Below the pieces are notes generated by a model. That model searched no databases. It was not told the DNA's origin and saw only the letters and a list, made by a program, of their open reading frames with translations. The translations under genes and the position numbers were made by a program. Of a stretch of DNA of 64,000 nt, positions 11,221-22,156 are shown piece after piece (the first letter of the stretch is position 1; each line of letters opens with the position of its first letter). The stretch spans positions 1-64,000 of the forward strand of contig JAHBMJ010004946.1 in assembly GCA_018398765.1 (NCBI GenBank), written 5' to 3'. This DNA comes from Chromera velia. Lineage: Eukaryota; Sar; Chromeraceae.

Positions 11221-12332
11221 ATGTTTCGCCCTAGGTTTGTTAGTGGACCGCAGGGATTCCAGGAATATAAAATCGTATCTTATTTGTATAATTAAATTAT
11301 ATCCTATATCCTATATCCTATCTAGTATTCTATTTAAAAAGAAATTTAATAAATGGAATTTAACGGAATTTAAAGAATTTAGAACAAGAATCTAGAGCTT
11401 TTAAGTTTTAAACAAAAAAAAATACTTTAATTAATATAATAGAAAACGACAATTTTGTATCATCTCTATTTTATGAACTAGCTTAGTCTTACGTTTAACT
11501 GGTAAACTAGCTGGTAAACTATATGATAAGTTAAAACTTATAGCACACACAATTTCAACAATAGCAATAAACTTCAAAGTCTAGTTCAAAGTTGCCATTG
11601 AAATGGCTGTGGGACAATATGATACTGAACGGCATGATAATTCCCTATTAAATCTGGACGGTATACAGTACTATACACTGGCATTGAACTTGAAGTCTGC
11701 GAAGCCATCAATGTGAAAGCAATCGGAGCACGCCTCAAGAAGAAGGACCAATTAAGATGTCCCTCGATCTGCACCGATCAAGCTCGGCATCCCAGCATGC
11801 AGAGGGTAGGTCTCTGTGCTGACACGCCAACCAGACCAGGCGAGACATGGGTCGTTTCTCGAGGAGTGCGGCTTTCTTTCACACTGTCGCATCATCGAGC
11901 GAAGGCATACAGCAGACGGACAGACGCAACACACCGCACGACATTGAGGAACATGAACAGCGGCGTCAGCACCGACGGGGAAAGATCACAGTACCCATAC
12001 ATGCACACTCAACTGGCACGTGACACATGAAAGAAGAAAAGCAAAGAGGACTTCTCTTCATTAAAGTTCTTCGTGAGGAAACATAACACGCCTTTTCAAA
12101 TTGAAAGACCCAGGTCTCTTTTCTTCAGACTGGCAGAGGCGGCTTCATTGTCACTCGATCTCACTCTCACTCCACTCGACGCATCACGGGAAACGAAACA
12201 GAATGAAACTTCACACACTCTCTCGCTCGCAGTCGGCGTGTGTGTTGGCCTTTCTTTTCACCAAAAATGACTTCATAAAGTTGGTTATTTTCTATACATC
12301 AACGCATTTTGTGGAGTTTTATTCTGTTGCGT
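10364..12332. other. Intergenic between convergent genes, with AT-rich island
   Basis: Presumed 3' flanks of the glycosidase-like gene and of the COWP-like gene. An AT-rich island runs about 10900-11680 and contains a GATT repeat (11190-11219) and the motif TAGTGGACCGCAGGG (11241-11255), which recurs in near-identical form at 46981. The short frames at 11713-12030 show no protein-like pattern. No gene is supported. Confidence 0.6.
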
Positions 12333-13254
12333 TTAGTACTTCTTGTCAGAGGTGGGAGCGCTGATGGGAGCAGCTGTCTCCGTTCTCACGCAGCCGTCTC
12401 CCTTGCCGGAGAGAGCATATCCCTTGGGGCAGTAGAGCTCAGGCTCCACTCTGCGGGAGGCCGTGCAGATCTGTCTGAAGGCGTCCATCTCGAATCCCTC
12501 AGGGCACTCCATGCGAGTGGGGGCCGCAACTACACGGAGGCATCTGCCACCGATCAGCTGGTAGCCCTTGGGGCAGAAGGGAAGCACGGGAGCAACCTCC
12601 TCCTGCAATAACAGAACAGAAAGGTAGAGAAGAAGACGAGAAGAGGACCAAAACCAGGACTTATAAGGAGAGGGCAGAAAAAATATTCCCGCACGGACAG
12701 AGAAAGGAACAACTGTCGGAGTGCAGAAAGAAAACTGCAAGTCAGCATAAGAGTAACGCATAGAGACACAAGGAAAGATCAGCGGCAAGGACACGAAATG
12801 CTATGACTCATAAAAAAAGGGAGAGAAGAAAGATGGAAGAATAAAAGGGGAGGCGGACACATAATATGGTTGTCCTCCTGCAGTCAGAAGATCTTCCTGC
12901 TGCTTTGAACTTTGCGCCTTTCCTATCACTAGTTGACTGACTGACCCTGAAGCATCTGTTCCCGTCTCTCTGGTAGTTGGGGGGGCAGGCGAAGATGGGG
13001 TTTTCAGTGAAGATCTGACGGCAGCTCTGGCCGAAGGGCTCGTAGCCGGGGGGGCACACGGCGCGGGGGGGGGCGGTGCGGTTGGCAAGGCACTCACCCT
13101 TCTTTCCCTGAGCGTACCCCTTGGGGCAAACGCTGTCGGCGGGGGCGGTCACCTGGCGGATGCAGCGGCCCTGCTCATCGGGGCCCTCAAATCTGCATGC
13201 ACTCACAGACACACGCGAACATGTGCACACTCACACTCACCCTCACCACTCTCA

Positions 13255-13305
<51 letters not shown>

Positions 13306-14822
13306 ATGAACACTCCCTCACAGAGCACCATCTCGGTGACGCTTTTTTCACGGGGGGAGGGCAAAAGAAGGAGAAAATGGATGAAAAGCAAAAGGAAGAA
13401 TACAAAAAGGGGAGGAAAACGAACAAAGGAAAGAGCGAGAAGAATCAAGAGAGAGGGGGAAAAACAAAGACGAGAGAAGGCCACTGACCCATCAGGGCAG
13501 ACAAGGATGGCCTGCTCAAGAGTGGTGGTCAGGCACTGGTCACCAGACTGGGTGGTGCCGGGGGGGCAGGGAGCCTCATCGAGGACGGTGACTCTCTCAG
13601 GGCCGACTTTCTCCACAGTGACCACATCAACAGCACGGAGGCACTTGCTCTCAGGGGGGTAGAAGGTGAAACCAGGGGGGCACCAGGGGGCAACAGTGCG
13701 CACGCAGACGCCCTGAGCACGGTCGAAGATGTATCCCTCGGGGCACCAGGGCTCCTCCTCCTGCACGCACTTGATCTCTCCGTTCAACTCACGACGGGTG
13801 AACCCGGGGGGGCACACAAGCTCGCTGGAGAGGATACCGGGGGCCCTGCAAGTGTTGGTTTTTGCATCGTAGTCATACCCGGGGGGGCAGTCAGGGTTGA
13901 CGGGCTGTGCGGAGGTGACAGGGCACTGGCCGTTGGCAGGAGCCTGGGTGCCATCGGGGCAGAAGGCCTTGGGGGGGGCCTCCTCCGCCTTCACGCACTG
14001 CTTTCCAGACATCTGATAGTCCTTGGGGCAAACCATGGAGGGTGCCACAGTCTCCTCCTTGATGCACTGGTTACCCTCAAACTGACGGAATCCAACAGGG
14101 CAATGGAGGGTGGGGGGGATGAGGTTTGCCCTCTCACACGTGTTGGCAGCCTGGTTGAATTCGTACCCGGGGGGGCAAACAAAGCTGCCGGGGGTCTCGA
14201 CCTCCTGCTGGCAGGTGTTGCCAACAGGGGCGAAACCGGGGGGGCAGGAAGTGTCGGGGTTGACTGCTTCCTCTCTCGAGCAGACGTCGTTCTCGTAAGT
14301 GTAGCCCTCTGGGCACAGAAGAGTGGGGGGCTGAGTCATGTCGTCAACACACTTGGCGTCTCCTCCCTTCTTGCCTGAAGAGGAGGAAGAAGTCTCAAGC
14401 TGAAAGCCTTCAGGGCACTTCATCAGCATGTCTGCCATCACGGAACGCACGCAGGTGGTTCCGTCATACTCAAACCCGGCACGGCAGGTAGGCACAGCCG
14501 CCGCTGCAAACAAAGTCATGCAGAGAAAGCAAAAGAGACGTCAGAGAAGACGAAAAGGTAACAGAGGATCAACTCCGAGGCACAGCAAAAGTGATCCTGC
14601 TGGTGGGAACCTTACTCTGCAGGATTCTGTAGCGGTCAGAACGATAGGAATGAACGGATGCAGAAGTGTCTAGGTTCCGGAATGCGTCCTCATTGTGAGA
14701 CGAACCACAAGAATCGGCTATGTTACAGTAATAACTGTTCCTGACTGACCACTCTTGGAGGCAGGCTTGGCCTGAGCGACCGCAAGAAGGGCCCCAATAG
14801 AGAAGATTCTGGCAGCCTGCAT
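12333..14822 (-). CDS. Oocyst-wall-protein-like (COWP-type) secreted Cys-rich repeat protein
   Basis: Predicted structural protein of an extracellular or cyst wall, 534 aa. Exons: 14750-14822, 13489-14503, 12946-13192 and 12333-12602. All three donors are GTCAGT and phases close exactly. Exon 1 encodes a signal peptide (MQAARIFSIGALLAVAQA). The mature protein is a chain of about 20 modules of 25-35 residues, each opening with CPxGY, CPxGF or a variant (CPKDY, CPPGT, CPPNY) and holding a second Cys about 8-12 residues later. Linkers are often PPTLxCP-like. This is the type I COWP pattern known from Cryptosporidium and coccidian oocyst walls, where disulfide crosslinking hardens the wall. The C-terminus (SAPTSDKKY) has no anchor. 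In a free-living alga the likely use is a cyst or sporangium wall, which is inference. It is head to head with IFT20. Confidence 0.85.
13255..13300. repeat. CA microsatellite in intron 2 of the COWP-like gene
   Basis: CA run lying near the acceptor of exon 3 (13192) on the minus strand. Confidence 0.9.
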
Positions 14823-15594
14823 GGATGGAGAGGAATGAAAGAGAATGAAAATGGTGGGCTCAGGGGAAATCAAGCAAAAAGGCACGAGAGAGATGAAGAT
14901 ATGACTCGGAGACCGACCACCATTATGTTCCAAAGAGCGGGGTCCAGTCAAACACGATGAAGATTGGTTCTCTGCCGACAGATTAAGTACAACAATACAA
15001 CACGGCCTGAGTCTTCAAACACACGTGACACTTTGTATTGTTGGTATTCCTGATTACGGTTGTTGTCGTTCAAACAAATCAGTCGACTGACTGCCTTCGA
15101 CCGCCGCGGGCAAACTGCATGTTGCAGAGTTGCACGAAAATCGGTTACCCCGGAAAGTTCAGCTCGCCGTAAAAGCAGGCCCCAGAAGGCAATTCTGCGG
15201 GAAAGCCGAAACGGACTAGCTGTGAGGCCGAGGGTCCGCCCACTGAGGCTTACGCGTGCCATATAGTGGCCACTGGCCGGGGACGCTCTTGCACCCTAGC
15301 TGCATGCATGTGTTGTTCCGTCCGATCTGCAGTACCTGACGATGTTGTTCCGAAGTGATTTGATTGTTAGTCATTGGGCTTGGGAATGTGAGAGATGTAC
15401 GTCGGGATCGAGACTTTCACAGAGCATCTGCAGATTGGACGGTCGCACTGTCTACGGATTTCTCGAAGCACGTACCGATCTGGAGAGGCAAAACCCTTAC
15501 GTGGGAACTGTCTGGCAGCTTGTGCAACGTTAACCTCTAGTTCGTGAATCTTTTCGCACTAGGTCCTTCCTTCCCTTCCTGTGTCGTAGAGAGG
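14823..15594. promoter_or_regulatory. Shared upstream region, COWP-like / IFT20
   Basis: About 770 bp between two divergent start codons. No classical TATA box was identified. Regulation of both genes from here is inferred from position. Confidence 0.4.
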
Positions 15595-17873
15595 ATGGCA
15601 GACGACATCAGCATCTCGATCGATGCCGACAATAAAATCCGGACTCTGCCGGCAGAGTCCTTCAGAGAGGCTGAGCAACTGGAGGAACAGATTCAAGGTT
15701 TCGTGGAAAGTTAGTCAGTCTCCGAAAGCTTTTCTGCCTCAGTCTGATCTCTTCAGCTGGCACACACCCCTTCGACCCTCTTTCTCTGCAGAGATGGAGA
15801 CCTTCTCGAACACTGTGCAGAGTCTCATTGACATTACTGCAGCACAAGCAGCGCAAATAGAGAAGGAAAAACTCAACGTCCGTCTGTCTGGAAGAAAGGG
15901 GAAAGGGGGGGTTCGCAATTTCTTGAAACCCTTTTTCACCTTCCCACCACAGTAGTGTTCATAATCCTGCTACAATGATCTTGCCCCCTCTTCTCCTCCC
16001 GCTTTTCCTGCACGTATTCTGTCTCTTTCAATGCGGCTGTCGGACAACCTATACTCGGTGGTGGACCAAACAGCTGGGATTCTTCTGCAGCAGAGCCGGA
16101 AAACTTCATGTTTGGTAGCCCTTTCGCCTAACTTGAAGGTCTAGATGGAGACAGACCAAACAAGTGTCCCATCAGACAAAAAGCGTCTCTTCGTGTTTCC
16201 TGTGCAGGCTGTCGGGCAACGGTTGAAGGTCCAGATGGAGACGGACAACAGGAAGCGCAGACAGCACCAACTCCAGATTCTCATCAGAGAAAAAGAAGCC
16301 ACACTTGAACGGTCAGCCAATCAGCAACTCTTTCGTAAGGTCGAACATAGGTTGGAATAAAATAGTATTTGTGTCCTGTGTACCAGGCAACTTGGAATGC
16401 CCGTCACCACTTGAGTTTCTGCCCCGCCCCCCCCGCTGAACACATGGACAAAAAAGACGGTGACATGGACAAGGAAGGAAGGAAGGAAGGAAAGGAGACA
16501 GAAAGACATACTGCATCACTTCCTCTTTTTTTTTTCATCCTTTTTTCCTTTCAATCATACAACAAATAGAGGGAAGGAAGGACGAACAGCCAGACAAACT
16601 ACATGTTTCTTCTTCTCCCTCGGTTTCTTCATGTACACAACAGACAAAAAAGAAAGAAAGCAACAAAGACAGACAGACAGACAGACAGACAGAAAAAACG
16701 AAAGAAAGAAAGAAAGAAAGAAACAAAGAGAGGAGGGAATGAAGGAGAGAGGGAGGAGAGGACGGGAGGGGGGAGACGGAAGACAAGAAAGAAGAAAGAA
16801 GGAAGAAGCAAGGAAAGAAGGGAGGAAGGAAAGAAGGATATAGACGGAAGGAAGCACGTAAGGAAAGGAAGCAGACTCCCCCCCCTTGTGGCTCCCCCCC
16901 CTTCCAGGACATGAAGAAACCAACAGCAAAAGAACAAAAAAGAAAGAGTGTGCATATCCGACGATCGTGAGTCAATCAGGGAAATTGGCTAGACAGGGGT
17001 TCGTTCGTTCACGCCCTTTCAAGAATTGCTTTGACGCACTGCAAAGGAAGGTGCCTCTGTTCTGCCCTCTTCAGTGCCATCCGCTCGCACACAGAGACCT
17101 CCCTCCCTTCCTTTCTGGTCATGTGCCTGTGCCCTGAGGTTCCGTTTCTCTGCCAGCCACTCAGATCCAACCGTACTCTCTTTTCTCACGTGCATGCGCC
17201 AGGCTTGCAAGTTCATACGGAAAGAACGGCACCTCTGGGGGGGTCGTCTGACAAGGCAGTGAAGAAAGTAGTGTTGGAGTCTTCATCTACCTCACACCAT
17301 GCAATCGAACACAGTTTGCTGCATACCCTACCAGCAGTCGTCGGAATCTTGACTGTCCGTCCAAAAGAAAGAAGAAATAGAATGATTTGTGGAGTTTTGT
17401 TATCCCGCGCCATCTTTCGGGAATCACCTTTGTTCTGTGTCCATGCTTTTGTCAGCTCTGTGCTCAGGATGTTCTGCCTCGTTTTGTCCCTCTCTGCCTT
17501 TCTAGTTGGCTTCTTGCTTGCCAATACTACTTATTACTCTCGCTTTGATTTTTCTCGATACCTCTTTCTCTTTTCCGGCTCTCGTTGTCCTGTTCTCTCT
17601 GTCTTCCTCTTTGTTTCTCTTGGACTCCGAACAGCTCCCGTTTACCACTCCTTTTTTTTGTGAGGGTCCTCAACAAGGCAGGAAGAATAAAGTGAGATTC
17701 ACACTTCTTCTCGGTCGTGCTCGGGCAAAGCGTCCGACTAGTGCAAGAGTGTCGATGTGCGACTGATATTTTCTTGATGTGTATGCAGGTTGGCGATCAA
17801 CTACGCCTCTCTGGAGAAAGTCGAGAAGGAACAGCTGAGCATCATAGAGAAGCTCAGTAATAATGAAGCGTAA
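15595..17873 (+). CDS. IFT20: Intraflagellar transport protein IFT20
   Basis: Small coiled-coil subunit of IFT complex B, which carries cargo along the flagellum and links Golgi-derived membrane traffic to it. Exons: 15595-15697, 15792-15877, 16208-16311 and 17789-17873, with donors GTTTCG, GTCCGT, GTCAGC. Phases close to a 125-aa protein (animal IFT20 is about 130 aa). From memory of the human protein, matched blocks are NKIRTLP (human NKLRVLD), VQSLIDITAAQAAQIEKEKL (GLIELVDQLAKEAENEKM), AVGQRLK (AIGARNL), HQLQILIREKEATLER (QQLQALIAEKKMQLER) and ASLEKVEKEQLSIIEKL (EALCKVEAEQNEFIDQF). The third donor CG|GTCAGC was chosen because only it gives phase and alignment. Intron 3 is about 1.5 kb with long purine repeats. 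The gene implies a flagellated stage. Confidence 0.88.
16035..16156 (+). pseudogene. Degenerate copy of IFT20 exon 3 in the intron before it
   Basis: GGCTGTCGGACAAC (16035-16048) and TTGAAGGTCTAGATGGAG (from 16133) match the first two blocks of the real exon 3 (16207-16245) at 13/14 and 22/24 bases. They are separated by about 84 extra bases. The copy has a TAG in frame and no AG acceptor at its start, so it cannot replace the exon. Confidence 0.65.
16463..16880. repeat. Purine-rich GAAG/GACA repeat tract in IFT20 intron 3
   Basis: Several hundred bases of mostly G and A on the plus strand (GAAG, GAAA, GACA units). This composition can form triplex structure. It has no coding content. Confidence 0.85.
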
Positions 17874-18721
17874 AGAGAGGTAGACTGAGAGCTAGATTAA
17901 GAGATGGAGACGGGGAGAGAAAGACGGTAGAAGATGCTGGGTTCGAATGATCAGACCGGTAACATTCTGGATAACACAGCACCCACTATACTTAGCCTCA
18001 TGATTCTATATATGCATACTTAGATTAACGAAAACTAGACCAAATTTTGATGATAATTTTTTAATTTATATAGGATAAGAGCTACAAAAGAAATTTAAGT
18101 ATTTAAATTGAACTGAATATTTTTTTTTTGTGGAAAAAAATATGTACATTGGAAGTTAATAGGTATTCCGAGTCCATTCCGAAGCAAGAACCTTAAATCT
18201 CGTATCAGTTAGGGAAGGGGGGGGGGGGGGGGGAAGACAAAAATGATTGAGATTCACTGAGGTTCGGATTGAAAGGGATTTATCCTATGAATGAAACCGC
18301 ATGCAACTTAGCGGCGGTGGAAACGACTCGCGCTCGGCCCTGCATTGGGTGCATGCATGGGGGGGCCGGGCCGCCCCGCTCTCAGGCCTCCGAGACGGAA
18401 ATGTAATGATACCTGCCTGCATGCACGGCTGATGGTAATGTCCATCTAGCTTTGTCTGCATGAGAGGCAGATTCAACTTAACTCCGCAGGGAAGACCACT
18501 TGCCCGTCTACCCACCCGCACACAGCGCATAACATTTGGGGCACAGAGGTTGCCGATTAAGATCGAACCGAAGTTTTGCCGTCTCCAAGCCGTCTCCTTT
18601 CTTGCATGCAAGGGGTGTTAGGGCCTGAGACCGTCTACACGCTCAGAGAGAGGGCCCCTGAAAGACGGGGACGGCAGATCCTCTCGATTGGTTCTCTCAC
18701 GTATTCGCCGCCTCAACAAAT
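17874..18721. other. Intergenic between IFT20 and the methyltransferase
   Basis: Contains an AT-rich segment (about 17990-18170), a 17-bp or longer G run near 18217, and a GC-rich patch with GCATGCATGG and GGGCCGGGCCG (about 18350-18375) resembling one near 1366-1385. No gene is supported. Confidence 0.5.
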
Positions 18722-20410
18722 ATGAAAGTGGAGCTTCTTCTGAAAGTCCACAAAGGCCTCGAAGCCGCAGCTCTGCAGGAGTTGAACCTCCTCAGACTGC
18801 CCACCACAGTCCTCACTCCAATCGTTGGAGGAATCAGTGCACAGGTAGTCACTGCACCCTCCTCCAATAGAAATGGACAGAAACTGAAATTTGTGTATGG
18901 GGACTCCACTGTGCGTCAGGTGGTGCAGACGATTTGCATGCGCAGCAGGCTCGTACGACATGTGTACGTTCGGCTTCTCCCCGACTTTCTGTGTCGGTAT
19001 GAAGAGGACCTCACCGAGAACCTCGCAACTGTCCCCTTCTCCTCCTTATTCAGAAGGTACCTTCCCTTCACAGGACTTGGTGGAAGAGCCTCCTCTTTCC
19101 CTTCTTCTTCTTCTTTGACGACCGCTGCCGTCTCCCGTCTCGTCCAAGAACTTCCCGTCTCCGTCTTCTCCTTCGAGTCCCGTCTCGTCTCGAAGTCCTC
19201 CCTCGAGATCGCAGTCAGGGAGGGACTGCTGGCATCTCTGCAACCTCTTCTGGAGACGGAGAGGGGGATGGACATCGAGACAGAGACAGAGACACAGACT
19301 GAGGCCCACTCTGATGGAGGGCCTCTCGAGAGACTCCCGTCCTCCCACCTCCCCTCCCCCCTTTTGTGCCCGTCTCTACAGGACCAGAGACTTCACGTGT
19401 TTCTCCTCAAGGACTCGTGTGCTCTCCATCTGAGTGCGTCGGGTCCGATGGCTCCTCGACCGTTCGCCTACTATCGCCTGAAAGCGGAAAGGGAGCACGA
19501 GACACACACAGACCAGCAGAGAGATGCGGGGCTGCCCTCCGAGGTCGAAACTTTCCGGGATGTGGTCCGACGGCGTCTCGACGTCAGCGCCCCTCTGTGG
19601 TCTATCAGTGCAGAGGCAGAAAGGGCCAGACAGAAGGCGCTCCTCTGGTCGCAGCGGAGAGAGAGACAGGGAGGGGGGGTGAGCGCTCCCGTTGGAGAGA
19701 CGGCCTCTCCTTTTGGAAGCGCCAGTGGAGAAGATGCAGCATCTGTCGAGAGAAGAGACTGGCGAGTGGGTGAGACCCTCGAGGAGGGTGAACGCGGAGA
19801 TTCCACTGAGAGGAAGCCGGGGGTAGACAAAGAGAGACCAATGGAAGAGAGAGAAAAGGAGTGCAGCCTCCTGTCTGATTCATTCGAGCCGAGTGGTCCT
19901 GTGGATGGCTCATTCTCTTCCTCGTCGTCTTCTTCTTCTTCTTCTTCTTCTTTTTCTTCTTCTTCTTCTTCTTCTTCTTCTTCTTCTTCTTCTTCTTCTT
20001 CTTCCCCTTCTTCCTTTTTTGTCCCCGGCACCGAAGGTGAGGCCGCTTCAGTGAAGGACAGGATACAGACGCGTGCAAGAACGGTAAGGGAAATGAGAGG
20101 AAATCTGCGCTGCAAGGAGAGGGGGGGGGAGCAACCGGACTTGGACGCCACTTTGGCTGCGGCGTGTGTGCTGAGCTCTCCGCTGAAAAAGCTGCTGGAT
20201 GAGATGATGGTTACATCTTCTTCGGCGTCCTCCCCTTCACCCTCAGAGGCAGAGGGGGGACTCGGGAGGACACACAGACAGGAGGGCCTGGTGGTTGGTC
20301 TCTTCATGTCTCCCCCTCCCTCTCTCTCTCTGTCTCTCTGTCTCTCTGTCTCTCTGTCTCTCTGTCTCTCTGTCTCTCTGTCTCTGTCTGTGTCTGTCTG
20401 TCTGTCTCTG

Positions 20411-20467
<57 letters not shown>

Positions 20468-22111
20468 AGTTTGGGGGTATGTGTGTATGGGTGCCTTCCT
20501 GCGTGTGATTTCTACAGGCAGTGAGCGCGATGGATTAAATTTCGTGAACGGGGAGGGAGGAGGAAGTGGCAAAAGAGAAGTTCATTTTGCTGTGGGAAAA
20601 AAGGAAACCTGTACAAGCGGGCAACAGAGGCTAAAAGACAGGAGGTTGAAAGAAATCCTCCTTCTTTCCAGCTACGTGCAATATTTGATTCTTGTTGTCT
20701 GTTCCCGTTTCTATGATAAATCCTTTTGTTCTTCTTGCATGTATGTGCATGCAGATATGGGATCCTTTCTGTGGGTCCGGATCGATCCTTCTTGAGGCCC
20801 TCGCTGTCGTCCTGGACCTTCCCAACCTCCTCCCTTCCCACCCGTTTCCTTTCTTCGCTGCTATGCCAGGAGTATCGGGTGATCACAGTGATTCCTCGAA
20901 CTTTTTTGGAAAGACCTATGGGGACTCTGGTTCCGGTCCTGCGTCTTCCTCTTCCTCTTCCTCTGCTCGCTTCTTGAGGGCTTTGCAGAAAGTGTCGATT
21001 GTCGGCTCGGACCTCCGGACTTTGGGGTTGCATGAGGTGGGTGAGTGTTAAGCTGCATGGCTCAAAGAAGGCACTCACTCACTCACTCCTTCCTTTCTTT
21101 TGATTCATCAGAGTGGAAGGAAGAACGCATTAATTCTCTGAACAGAAAAAAGAAGCCAAAATGGTGAGTGAGGGGAATAGAAGAAAAGAAGAGTCACCTC
21201 AGGCAGCTACACAGATCTATCGGGAGGTCTAGAGGAAAGTAGGAGTGAAGAAAATATGGGAGGAAAGAACTGCAGAAAGAAAAATCTCCCGTGAGTAACT
21301 CAGAGAGAAGCAGGGGGAAGCTCAAGTTTTGGCATGACTCTCGGCGGCTGTGTGTCTTGCCTGATTGACTCCTTCTTCCTTGATCGATATATAACGAATC
21401 AGTTGGGAAGGGAAGAAAACTTCAGCAACAGATATGAAGAGACAGACAACAAAAGCAGATGATGAACTCTTATGGTGCCCTCGTGAGTGCAGGCACGGCG
21501 ACGACTTTACGTGTTTGCAAACTACTACCGATCCCACTTACCCCCTTCCCTTCGACTGAGGGAGATGCGAACTGAGTGGGGGGACACATCTGCAACGAGG
21601 GAGAAGGAGGGCGACTCCGTACCTCTCTTTGGTTTGTCACCCCGAATCATCAAGCGACACCAGACGGCAGACGAGGGATACAGCTGGCATCCCAAAAGCG
21701 AAGCTCTACAAACAGCACAACGGCCGAGTCCCTCTCCTCATTCTCTGGAGACCCCGCCTACCTCTTGTAGAGAGATTCTCCAAAAAGGAGGAGGAGGAGG
21801 AGGAGTTCGGCTGTTTTCTTCTGTGGCAGAAGAGAGCGGGGAGAGAATACGGGGAAGACAAAACAGAGGCGGGAGAGGGGGCTCAGGTGTATCAAGTGAG
21901 AGGGAGGGCGTCAGAGACCCGGATGGGGCCTTCCCAGACCCCCTCACGTTAGAGGTGGGGGGTCCAGTTCCCCCCCCTGGGTGGGGTAAGGGGACGACTG
22001 ATCAGCTGATGAGCATGTCGACTTCGGATGAGGACTGCAGAGGAGATTTTGGGTGGGTCGGGCAGTAGGTGGGTGGCTAGGTGGCTGGGTTGATTGGTCG
22101 GTTTATCAAGA

Positions 22112-22156
<45 letters not shown>

